Source of the DNA: Chloroflexota bacterium
GTDB lineage: Bacteria; Chloroflexota; Dehalococcoidia; Lucifugimonadales; UBA3495
Assembly (NCBI GenBank): GCA_022573285.1
Contig: JACZUF010000001.1
Span: 62,001 to 126,000 of the forward strand
Direction: 5' to 3'
Length of the DNA stretch: 64,000 nt
In this document: piece by piece, positions 43,856 to 52,089 of the stretch
How positions within the stretch are numbered: the stretch's first letter is position 1
Layout of the letters: every line of letters starts with the position of its first letter
Program-made: the position numbers and the translations under genes
The notes under the pieces: generated by a model
The model's database searches: none
What the model was told of the DNA's origin: nothing
What the model saw: only the letters and a program-made list of their open reading frames with translations

Positions 43856-44031
43856 CCGCCCAGGAACAGAAGCAGGACTGCGGGTGTGGGTGCGGTGGCA
43901 GCCAATGCGGGAATGCCCAGCAGGAGCTGGTCTTGGTGGACGCAGAGCAGGTTGCGGAGATGAGGCAGCAGGCGGCCAGCAACGCCTGTGCTTGCGGCTG
44001 TGACGGTAGTTGTGGCTGCTGGTCAGTGTAA
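43825..44031 (+). CDS. Cysteine-rich metallothionein-like peptide
   Basis: The 68-residue peptide starts at ATG 43825 after AGAGGTAAAG. Nine cysteines form two clusters, C19-x-C-x-C-x4-C28 and C55-x-C-x-C-x3-C-x-C65, joined by a Glu/Gln/Val-rich helix. There is no signal peptide, so it is a cytosolic metal buffer. Two clusters on a hairpin of helices recall metallothioneins, but the sequence is not one I recognise. It lies in a metal-response operon between a MerR regulator and an ABC system. Confidence 0.7.
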   Translation: MVEQVRVRELTAQEQKQDCGCGCGGSQCGNAQQELVLVDAEQVAEMRQQAASNACACGCDGSCGCWSV

Positions 44032-44120
44032 CCGCTGAACCCCTCGGTATCAAAACCAAAGTCCAGGATATGCGAGAGCTCCTGGCGTCGCGGCGATTCC
44101 GTGCCGACCGATTTAGCTGG

Positions 44121-44864
44121 ATGGAAATGCCGGAAACCGCGAAATGTTCGGTGATTAAACTTGGCCTATTGCTTTGGCCGCTGCTCCTTGCCGGGTTGGT
44201 GTTTTCGGCCTGTTCGCCGGCACAGGACGCCCTAGCTACTCCTTCCCCCGGCCCAACGGCGGGGAGTGCGACCACGGCTTCCGGGGCGACTCCCTTGCCG
44301 GCGCAACTTGAAGAATTGGAAATATCGAGCAAAGGAGCAGTACTCCGGGTCTCGTTGAAGGGTCTCCCCGAAACCGTCGCCGATCTTGTGCGGTCGCTAG
44401 ACAGTGTCACCATAGTTGAAAAATACCTCATAGTGCTGTCGCCCAACTATCCTGACCCCTTCATCGGCGTAGGACCAGGCTCGATTTACCGGGTTGAGGA
44501 TAGCGTCGTAAGCCTAGTAGCCGGCGAGGACTTTCAATCCGGGGAGCAACGGGTCGCCATTCCGGGCTTTGGCGTGAACTCCAGTTCGTACTCCGGCGGC
44601 GCAATGTCCAATGCTGCGATGGCCCACAGGTTCATGGCTGGCCAAAGTTTTGAGGTTGATGGCACTAGGCTACGGGTCGTCGGCCTATTTAGAGCGCCGA
44701 GTGGAGGCCCGGAAAATGCGATTTTGCTCCCCTTGACGACTGCGCAGGAGATCTTTGACCTGCATGGCGAGTTGACCGACATTTTCGTTACCGTCGACTC
44801 CAAAGACAAATTAGAATCGGTCGCCGCCGAGATCAGGAATATTCTGGTAGTGGCCTACCGGTGA
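44121..44864 (+). CDS. Lipoprotein with MacB/FtsX-like periplasmic core
   Basis: From ATG 44121 the protein has a signal sequence SVIKLGLLLWPLLLAGLVFSAC with a lipobox, then a Ser/Thr/Pro-rich linker and a MacB-type periplasmic domain (GPGSIYRVEDS, GQSFEVDGTRLRVVGLF). ATG 44127 is also possible; there is no strong ribosome site. The region further upstream in frame belongs to the previous gene. It overlaps the permease gene and probably acts as its periplasmic partner in export. Confidence 0.75.
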   Translation: MEMPETAKCSVIKLGLLLWPLLLAGLVFSACSPAQDALATPSPGPTAGSATTASGATPLPAQLEELEISSKGAVLRVSLKGLPETVADLVRSLDSVTIVEKYLIVLSPNYPDPFIGVGPGSIYRVEDSVVSLVAGEDFQSGEQRVAIPGFGVNSSSYSGGAMSNAAMAHRFMAGQSFEVDGTRLRVVGLFRAPSGGPENAILLPLTTAQEIFDLHGELTDIFVTVDSKDKLESVAAEIRNILVVAYR

Positions 44865-46093
44865 AGTCAGTCCTTCGAGGAATCAGGAACTCCTACCGGA
44901 GCAAGGGCCGGGCCGCGCTGGTAATCCTTTTGCTTGGGTTAAGCGTCGGAATAGTCACAACCATGCTCCAAGTGTCGCGGTCCGTTTCCGCCAATACCGA
45001 CGAGCTGAAGAGGAACGTCGCGACTCTCATTGAGGTCAGGGCTGCCGGTTCCACGGCCATGGGGCGCGGGGTCGAGCCCTTGGCCGAGGACGTGGCGGAG
45101 CCGATAAGCCAACTGCCCGGCGTCCGGTCAACCGAGAAGTACCTGTATGTCAGGCAGGTAGATAACGCCAAGCAATTCCCAGTCTCAGTCATCGCCGGCT
45201 TGGAGCCAATTACTTCGGAGCTGCGGGTTAATAGTCATGGGGAGGTGGGTTCCCCAAGGGTGACGAAGGGCCGCGGGTTTAGTGCCGGAGATGCCGGCAA
45301 ACTCAAGGCGCTGGTGGGAGAGGTGTACGCAGAGCAGAACGGTCTTTACGTTGGGTCCACCCTCGCGTTGGGGGAATTTCCACTTGAGGTGATTGGCATA
45401 TTCGACTCCGGGTTCGTCTTTGGAAACAACCAGGTCTTCGCCCCTCTCAAAGTAGTTCAAGAACTAGCCTATAAGGACGAATACATTCCCTCTCTCGACC
45501 GAATCTCCCAGGTGTATGTTACTGCCCAGTCGGTGGACGTTGTGGACGCCGTGGAAAGGGCGCTCAGGAACGAGCTAGGAGAGGCCGTGGACGTTCTAAG
45601 CGGCCAGAAAAACGTTTTCCTCGCATCAGAGGGGCTGTCCAGCATCGAGTCCAGCAGCTTCATCGGGGCCCTATCAGCCTTTGTAGTAGCGGGGCTGGTG
45701 GTCTTGTTCACAATGGTCCTGGTGACCAGGGAAAGGACCAGGGAAATAGGGCTTCTCAAGGCTTTGGGCGCTTCCAATGGTCACGTAGCCAGCCAATTCG
45801 TCGCCGAGTCGATGGCTTTGGCGTTGGCAGGAGGGCTGCTGGGCCTGGGAATATTCGCCGTCGGCGCTTCATTCATCGCGGACCGGATACTAGGGCTGTC
45901 ATCCACATCCCTGACTGGAATTGCCGGCGGAATGGGAGCTCAGACGGCCTCGGACGTGATCACCTTCTCTATATCCTGGGACGATGCCGGTTACGCGATA
46001 CTGGGGGCCTTGGTTCTGGGTGTGTTGGGGAGCCTTTACCCCGTCTACCGGGCTTTGGTGGTGACCCCTGCCGAGGCGCTCCGTTATGAGTAG
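44861..46093 (+). CDS. ABC transporter permease, FtsX/MacB family
   Basis: The 410 residues have an N-terminal membrane helix (about 18-38), a periplasmic domain, and three membrane helices at about 270-290, 315-345 and 375-395, with ERTREIGLLKALGASNGHV as the family coupling motif and TPAEALR at the end. The GTG start overlaps the lipoprotein stop. It exports peptides, lipids or metal ligands by a mechanotransmission mechanism typical of MacB. Confidence 0.93.
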   Translation: MKSVLRGIRNSYRSKGRAALVILLLGLSVGIVTTMLQVSRSVSANTDELKRNVATLIEVRAAGSTAMGRGVEPLAEDVAEPISQLPGVRSTEKYLYVRQVDNAKQFPVSVIAGLEPITSELRVNSHGEVGSPRVTKGRGFSAGDAGKLKALVGEVYAEQNGLYVGSTLALGEFPLEVIGIFDSGFVFGNNQVFAPLKVVQELAYKDEYIPSLDRISQVYVTAQSVDVVDAVERALRNELGEAVDVLSGQKNVFLASEGLSSIESSSFIGALSAFVVAGLVVLFTMVLVTRERTREIGLLKALGASNGHVASQFVAESMALALAGGLLGLGIFAVGASFIADRILGLSSTSLTGIAGGMGAQTASDVITFSISWDDAGYAILGALVLGVLGSLYPVYRALVVTPAEALRYE

Positions 46094-46787
46094 CCTCATT
46101 GAACTTAAGGGCGTCATCAAGGAATATAAGACCGGCCCGTCGGTTATCCGGGTGTTGAAGGGCATAGACCTATCCGCCGGTGAGCCGGGCAGCATCGTAG
46201 CGGTGTTGGGACCGAGCGGTAGTGGTAAGACTACCCTCTTGAACCTCATGGGCGCCCTGGACAAGCCCACCGCCGGCGAAGTCGTGGTCCTCGGAATGCG
46301 GCTGGGCGAACTGTCTGAAAAGCAGCTCACCGAGTACCGGCGGAAAAAGGTGGGCTTTGTGTTTCAGACGTTCAACCTCATTCCCAATCTGAGCGCCCTG
46401 GAGAATGTGGTCCTGCCGATGGAGTTTTTAGTACCCGGCGACAAGCAGGCTGGGGAAAAGGGTATGCACCTGCTGGAGCAGGTGGGGATGGCGCACCGGG
46501 CCAAGCATAGTCCCGCCAAACTGAGCGGGGGGGAGCAACAGCGGGTAGCTATAGCCCGAGCCCTGGCCAACGACCCTGATATTATTCTGGCGGATGAGCC
46601 GACAGGAAATCTGGACACCAGTACTGGAGAGGAAGTGGTTTCCTTGCTGACGGACCTGGTGAAGAGGGAAGGCAAAAGCCTAATGGTAGTGACCCACGAC
46701 GACCGGCTAGCCTCGCTCGCGGATTTCGTTTTGCACATCCGGGATGGGCAACTCGCGCCGGAGACGCCGATACCGCCGCCGAGTTAG
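46086..46787 (+). CDS. ABC transporter ATP-binding protein, MacB/LolD type
   Basis: The 233 residues contain Walker A GPSGSGKTT, the Q loop FVFQTFNLIPNL, the signature LSGGEQQRVAIARAL, Walker B IILADEPTGNLD and the H loop VVTHD. This is the soluble ATPase for the FtsX-type permease; the start overlaps that gene by 8 bp. Its stop overlaps the stop of the convergent S51 gene by 4 bp. Confidence 0.95.
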   Translation: MSSLIELKGVIKEYKTGPSVIRVLKGIDLSAGEPGSIVAVLGPSGSGKTTLLNLMGALDKPTAGEVVVLGMRLGELSEKQLTEYRRKKVGFVFQTFNLIPNLSALENVVLPMEFLVPGDKQAGEKGMHLLEQVGMAHRAKHSPAKLSGGEQQRVAIARALANDPDIILADEPTGNLDTSTGEEVVSLLTDLVKREGKSLMVVTHDDRLASLADFVLHIRDGQLAPETPIPPPS

Positions 46788-47470
46788 AAACCTGCCGGAA
46801 GCTTGTCCCCGGCGTTGAAGACCTGCCATTCGGAGCCCTGGTAGACGGTCACCCGGCCGGAGCCGACGACCCGCCAGTTTCCCGGGGTTCCCAGGCAGCC
46901 GGTGCGGGCGTCGATGCCCAGGAAGGTCAAGCCACTGGGCGCTGACTGTTTCAGCTCCTTGGAGGTCTCGGCTTGGTCGCGCCGTTCATGGTGGGGTAGA
47001 ACGGCAACCCCAGGAACCAGGCCCAAGGCCTCGACCCAGCCGCCGCCGCTGGGACGGCGCATCATCGACCCCATGACCATCGCCCCGGCGCTGGAGCCCG
47101 CTAGTACCGCGCCCCCTGCCATCGACGCCAAAATGGCCGCCAAGAATCGGGATTCCCGAACCGTCTCCAGCAGGTGATCGGGGTTGCCGCCGGTGAAATA
47201 GACCACGTCGGCCAGGGTAGCCGCGGAAAAGAATTCCGGGTCCTCGGCGTGGCTCCGCTCCAACAGCATCAGCATGCTGGAGTCTCCGCCCAGGTCGCCG
47301 AAGTGGGTTGCGCCGTCGTTGGCGGCCTTGGCTGGTCCGGTGACCGCGGCGGTCGGGACCACCACGACTTTGGCCGGGCTCTTGCCCGACGCCCGCATGA
47401 TCTCCCGGTCCATCCCTTCACAGCCGGGCCGGAACTCCTCGCCGCCAACCAGGGCTATCTGTCCGGACAT
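46784..47470 (-). CDS. Peptidase S51 family protein (cyanophycinase-like)
   Basis: The 228 residues have the nucleophile elbow AGSSAGAMVMG and upstream FTGGNPDHLL, the hallmarks of the S51 fold (dipeptidase E, cyanophycinase). An N-terminal GGEEFRPGCE takes the place of the usual GG-E sequence. Cyanophycin breakdown or dipeptide hydrolysis are possible; no cyanophycin synthetase is nearby. Confidence 0.86.
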   Translation of the reverse strand: MSGQIALVGGEEFRPGCEGMDREIMRASGKSPAKVVVVPTAAVTGPAKAANDGATHFGDLGGDSSMLMLLERSHAEDPEFFSAATLADVVYFTGGNPDHLLETVRESRFLAAILASMAGGAVLAGSSAGAMVMGSMMRRPSGGGWVEALGLVPGVAVLPHHERRDQAETSKELKQSAPSGLTFLGIDARTGCLGTPGNWRVVGSGRVTVYQGSEWQVFNAGDKLPAGF

Positions 47471-47486
47471 ATTTCCCCCATCTTGC

Positions 47487-47526
47487 CGTTTTCCGGATTT
47501 TCGTTTTCCGGATTTTCGTTTTCCGG
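47487..47526. repeat. 15 bp tandem repeat, 2.7 copies
   Basis: The unit CGTTTTCCGGATTTT occurs at 47487-47501 and 47502-47516, with a partial third copy to 47526. It lies between the S51 gene and mgtE. Confidence 0.85.
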
Positions 47527-47533
47527 CCCCGGC

Positions 47534-48934
47534 TCAGACCAGGTGCTGAACAAAGATCGCCGCCAGGCCCAAGAACAATACGAAGCCGATGACGTCGGTA
47601 AAGGTGGTCACGAACACGGCCGAGGACACCGCCGGGTCCATCCGCAGTTGCCGCAAGAGCAGCGGCACTCCGGCCCCGAACATCCCCGCCACCAACATGT
47701 TTCCCAGTATGGCCAGACCCAATATCAGGCCCAGCGTGAAGTTGCCCTTCCAGAGGTAGGCCACCACTCCGACCACCACTCCCAAGGCCACCCCGTGGAT
47801 CGTCCCCAGGGCCAACTCCCTGACCAAGAGCCGTAATCCCAGCCGGCGGGGCAACTCGCCCAGGGCCATGCTCCGCACCACCAGGGTTACTGTCTGGGTG
47901 CCGCCGATGCCGCCCTGGCTGGCAACCACCGGCAGGAAGACCGCCAGGGCCACCACCCTAGATATGGTGGACTCGAATAGGCTGACCATCACGGCGGCCA
48001 AGAATGCCGTCGCCAGGTTGATGTAAAGCCAGGGCAGCCTGCTGCGGAGGGAGTTGCTGAGCGGGCCGGCAATTCGTTCGCCGCCCACGCTGGCGATGCG
48101 GAACATGTCTTCCGTGGCCTCTTCCGCCACCACGTCCACCAGGTCCTCGGCCAGGATCACCCCGGTGAACCGGCCCTCGCCGTCCACGACCGGGAGAAAG
48201 CTCAGGTTATACCGCTGCATCATCCGGGCGCACTCTTCCTGGTCTGTCTCGGCGGTAACCGAAGTGAATTCCCGGTGCATGATATCGCCGACCAGAGAAC
48301 TGGAACGGGCCAGGGCCAAGCGGGTGACGCTCAATGACCCGACCAAGCGGTGCTGGTCGTCCACCACCAGCACCGAGTTGATATTCTCGGCGTCGGGGCC
48401 CAATAACCGGAGTTGGTCCAGGGCGTTGGGGGTCGTCGTCGATTCGGTCACCACCGGGTATTCGGGGGTCATCAGCCCGCCGGCGGTGTCGTCCCGGTAC
48501 TGGAGAAGGTCCGTCACCTCGGCCGCGTCGGCCATGGCCTGGAGGGTTTCCTGCTGCTTCTCCTCTGGGATCTGCCGCAGCAGGTCCGCGGCCACGTCGG
48601 GGCCGGTTAGGTCAAGTACCTTGGCCAGGTCGGCGGGCTCCCGGCCGCCGACCATCACGGCGGATTCCTCGGGCTCCAGGTATTCCAGTATCTCGGCCAC
48701 TATCCAGGGATCCAGGTCCGCCAATAGCGATTGCCGAAGTTCTCTGGGCAGCCCGTCCAGGACCTCGCCTTGGTCCACCGGGTGCAGTTGGCCAAAGCGG
48801 TTCAGCATCTCCGGCCGTTGGCCGGATTCCAGGAGACGCTGCATGTCTTGGACCAGTTCCTGGACCACCTCTTCGGGTGGCTGGGACTGGTCTTCGGCGC
48901 GGGAGTCGGGCGGTGTCGTCTGGGATTGATTCAT
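47534..48934 (-). CDS. mgtE: Magnesium transporter MgtE
   Basis: The 466 residues have the acidic N domain (LVQDMQRLLES, LPRELRQSLL), two CBS domains (about 145-265) that sense Mg2+ and five membrane helices (about 315-460) with the pore motif in GGIGGTQTVTLVVRSMALGE. Such channels import Mg2+ when cytoplasmic levels are low. The size is normal. Its start is at 48934. Confidence 0.96.
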   Translation of the reverse strand: MNQSQTTPPDSRAEDQSQPPEEVVQELVQDMQRLLESGQRPEMLNRFGQLHPVDQGEVLDGLPRELRQSLLADLDPWIVAEILEYLEPEESAVMVGGREPADLAKVLDLTGPDVAADLLRQIPEEKQQETLQAMADAAEVTDLLQYRDDTAGGLMTPEYPVVTESTTTPNALDQLRLLGPDAENINSVLVVDDQHRLVGSLSVTRLALARSSSLVGDIMHREFTSVTAETDQEECARMMQRYNLSFLPVVDGEGRFTGVILAEDLVDVVAEEATEDMFRIASVGGERIAGPLSNSLRSRLPWLYINLATAFLAAVMVSLFESTISRVVALAVFLPVVASQGGIGGTQTVTLVVRSMALGELPRRLGLRLLVRELALGTIHGVALGVVVGVVAYLWKGNFTLGLILGLAILGNMLVAGMFGAGVPLLLRQLRMDPAVSSAVFVTTFTDVIGFVLFLGLAAIFVQHLV

Positions 48935-49357
48935 CTTGTTATTACTGGGCGCACGCCGGGACGCAGACCGTCAATCGGCCGCAATTGAGATGGTCCGCCG
49001 GGTGCAAATCCGTCATCTGCCGGCCACAGGACTCTCGTCTATCCAGGCCCGGCACGGGAGGAAAATCAGCGTTGCAACAATTGTAACAGGCAGCCAGCCG
49101 CCGGAGCATCTGCCTCTCGGAACCGGTGGCCTTGCGCTATCGGGCGCGGCCCCTTAAGGGGTTTCCACCAGACCGGAGTTGAGCTCCAACCCCGCCCCTG
49201 ATCCGTGCCTGAAACGGCCATGACTATGATAAAATATGCAGGCGCCACCCAAGAAATGCGGCCATTGGACGGCCGCCTTTCACTCATTGCCTGCACTCTT
49301 TAATAGAGCGCCGGACGCCCAGGGCATCGCAGTTAAGCACGCAAGGACCTTTCGCCA
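48935..49357. other. Divergent region between mgtE and argS
   Basis: No gene is supported in these 423 bp. An AT-rich -10-like segment TATGATAAAAT lies near 49206-49216. A perfect hairpin GCGGCC-attggac-GGCCGC is at about 49258-49276, in the presumed leader of argS. A T-box or other riboswitch could not be recognised. Confidence 0.4.
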
Positions 49358-51037
49358 ATGCCGGCTCCGTTAATGATCGAACTAATCCAGCAGCTTGTGG
49401 CCCAGGCCTTGGAAGCCGCCCGGCAAGAAGGCGTGCTGCAGTTGGAGACCATGCCCGAGATCCAGGTGGAGCGGCCTGGGAACTCCGACCACGGCGATTT
49501 TGCCACCAACCTGCCCCTGCGCCTGGCCCGGGCCACCCGTATCAGCCCCCTGGAGCTGGCCCAGTCACTGGCCGCCCATATCCCCACCGGCGACGTGATC
49601 GAGCGGGTTGAAGCCGCCCCGCCTGGGTTCGTAAATTTCTACCTGAAGGATTCCTGGCTCCAGCAACAGGTCGATATGGTGCGCCAAGCCGGCAACGAGT
49701 TTGGCAACGTCGATACCGGACACGGCCGCCGGATGATGGTGGAGTTCGTCAGCGTAAACCCCACCGGGCCGGTCCACGTGGGCCATACCAGGGGCGCGGT
49801 CTTGGGCAGCGCTCTGGCCAACATCCTGGAGGCGGCCGGATATGAGGTCACCCGGGAATACTACGTGAACGACGCCGGCAGTCAGATGCAGGCGTTCTAC
49901 CGGTCGGTCCTGACCCGCTACAAGGAGCACCTGGGCCGGGAAGCCGAGATGCCGGACAACGGCTACATGGGCGATTACATCATCGACCTGGCCAAGGAGA
50001 TCGCGGATTCGGAGGGGCCCCGCTTCCTCGACCAGGATGAAGAGCAGGCCCTGAAAGAGATCGGCGACATCAGCCGCGCGAAGATGGTGGCCGTTATCAA
50101 GGAGGACCTGGCCGGGATCGGAGTGGAGTTCGACAACTGGTTCAGCGAGCGCACCCTGTACCAAGAGGGGGAGTATGACGACGCATTAAAACTCCTCCGC
50201 GAGAAAGGCTACCTGTCGGAGCGGGACAACGCGCTGTGGTTCAACTCCACCATGCTCGGCGATGACAAAGACAACGTGGTGGTCCGTTCCTCAGGGGAGC
50301 CGACCTACTTCGCTTCGGACATTGCCTATCATTACAACAAGTTCATCAGCCGGGGTTTTGACGCCGTGGTGGACATCTGGGGCGCCGACCACCAGGGTCA
50401 CGTTCCCCGGATGAAGTCGGCGGTCCAGGCTTTGGGGATCGAACCCGGCCGCCTTACCGTGCTTATCTCCCAGATGGTGACGCTGCGCCGCGGCTCCGAG
50501 GTGGTGCGGGCCTCCAAACGCACCGGAGACTTCGTGACGCTGAAGGAACTGGCCGAAGAGGTGGGCCGGGACGCCTGCCGTTTTTTCTTCCTGACCCGGA
50601 CTCCGGCGACCCAGATGGAATTCGACTTGGAATTGGCCAAGAAGGAGTCTTCCGAGAACCCGGTGTATTACGTGCAATACGCCCACGCCCGCAACGCCAG
50701 CATCATTAGCCTGGCCCGGGAGCAGAACATCGACTGGAGCAACGGCGATGTCAGCCTGTTGACCCACCCCAGCGAACTCGAACTGATTCGCGCCATCCTG
50801 CGGCTCCCCGAACTCGTGGCCCAGATGGCCGAAGCTCTGGAGCCCCACCACCTGCCCCATTACGCCATCGACCTGGCCAACGCTTTCCATACGTTTTACG
50901 AGAATTGCCGGGTGGTCTCCTCCAAGGAGGAGGACAATGCCATCACCGCCGCACGGCTGAAGTTGGTGGAGTCGGCCCAGATCGTCTTCCGCCGCTCCTT
51001 GGAACTGATGGGCATGAGCGCCCCGGACCGCATGTAG
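49358..51037 (+). CDS. argS: Arginyl-tRNA synthetase
   Basis: The 559 residues match class I ArgRS: the N-terminal additional domain (up to about 115), HIGH-type motif HVGHTRGAVLGSALANIL (HVGH), the insertion YYVNDAG and a KMSKS equivalent ASKRTGDFVT, then DALEASON-type anticodon helices. Length is usual. The ATG at 49358 has no strong ribosome site; a second ATG lies six codons later. Confidence 0.96.
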   Translation: MPAPLMIELIQQLVAQALEAARQEGVLQLETMPEIQVERPGNSDHGDFATNLPLRLARATRISPLELAQSLAAHIPTGDVIERVEAAPPGFVNFYLKDSWLQQQVDMVRQAGNEFGNVDTGHGRRMMVEFVSVNPTGPVHVGHTRGAVLGSALANILEAAGYEVTREYYVNDAGSQMQAFYRSVLTRYKEHLGREAEMPDNGYMGDYIIDLAKEIADSEGPRFLDQDEEQALKEIGDISRAKMVAVIKEDLAGIGVEFDNWFSERTLYQEGEYDDALKLLREKGYLSERDNALWFNSTMLGDDKDNVVVRSSGEPTYFASDIAYHYNKFISRGFDAVVDIWGADHQGHVPRMKSAVQALGIEPGRLTVLISQMVTLRRGSEVVRASKRTGDFVTLKELAEEVGRDACRFFFLTRTPATQMEFDLELAKKESSENPVYYVQYAHARNASIISLAREQNIDWSNGDVSLLTHPSELELIRAILRLPELVAQMAEALEPHHLPHYAIDLANAFHTFYENCRVVSSKEEDNAITAARLKLVESAQIVFRRSLELMGMSAPDRM

Positions 51038-51288
51038 GCGCCGTCCCACCCCAATCCTCCCGACCGGCCAAAACGCCCGGCTTTTCACCCCGGCTTTTCG
51101 CTCCGGTTTTTCTCTATCGAAAGGACGGGTCTTTCATCGCGGCAGCGGAATTGCCGTGGTAATACGTTGCCGGCCGGTAGCACCGCCAATCATAAATCAT
51201 GATTTATTAACGTTATAGAAAAATTAGGATGGTATTTATGGCAATCGGCCCGTAAAATCGAAAATATCCAGATCTCGGAGTAGCGGGT

Positions 51289-52035
51289 ATGCAGGTCGAC
51301 TCGACATTGGCGGACGAACTGCTGGACAAGGTCCGGGAGGCCTACTCCAAGGCTGCGGACAGTCCTCGGGACCCCCATCCATTCCCCATCGGATATGACT
51401 TCGCCCTGAGTCTGGGATATCCGGAAGACCTCTTGCAAAGTCTCCCTGAGTCATCCGTGGAACGTTTCACCGGGGTGTCCAACGTGTCGGTCTTCGCCGA
51501 GATTCCGGCCGGGTCCACAGTTTTGGATTTTGGCTGCGGAGCGGGCATGGACTCATTGATCGCGGCGGCGAAGACGGGGCCGGATGGCCGGGTGCACGGA
51601 GTTGACTTCAGCCCGTCGATGTTGTGCTACGCGCGCACTGGAGCCGCAGAGGCTGGCGCGGCCAACGTCGAATTCCAGGAGTCGGAAGGACAGCGGCTCC
51701 CCTTCGCCGACGGCATGTTCGACGTTGCCTTGTTGAACGGAATCTTCAACCTCAACCCCTACCGTGCCGGTCTCTTCCAGGAACTGGCCCGGGTCATCCG
51801 CCCCGGAGGAGTCCTGTACGGCGCGGAGATAGTCCTCCGGGAGCCGATGGACGAAGAGGAACGGGCCGGCCTCGCCAACTGGTTCTCTTGAGTGGCCGGC
51901 GCCAAGGAAGGCGTTGCCTTCCTGGAAGAGTTCCGGGCCGCTGGGTTCGCCAACGCGGAGATACTTCGGACCAGCAGAAACGCGCGCACCAATAATCCCA
52001 AGTCCCTGGCGGCTGATATAATTGCCCAGAGATAA
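51289..52035 (+). CDS. ArsM-like SAM methyltransferase, selenoprotein (Sec201)
   Basis: The frame of 248 residues reads ...LANWFS-U-VAGAKEGVAF and goes on for 47 codons past the UGA at 51889-51891. It has the SAM loop LDFGCGAGMD, the acidic VHGVD, an ArsM-like LGYPEDLL and LNGIFNLNP. In arsenite methyltransferases the U position is the third arsenic-binding Cys (…GC(I/V)AGA). The other two Cys are absent here, so arsenite need not be the substrate. A hairpin AGGAAGGC-gtt-GCCTTCCT (51905-51923) lies right after the UGA, with its loop 21 nt away. It is adjacent to a paralogue with UGA at the same place. It follows an AT-rich leader. Confidence 0.9.
51905..51923 (+). promoter_or_regulatory. Candidate SECIS hairpin (methyltransferase 1)
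   Basis: An 8 bp perfect stem AGGAAGGC/GCCTTCCT closes a GTT loop. The loop is 21 nt after the UGA at 51889-51891. Confidence 0.85.
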
Positions 52036-52089
52036 TAGAGAGACCGGCCAGGGATTATCGCAGACAAAACTCCGATTTGGGGGAAAGAA

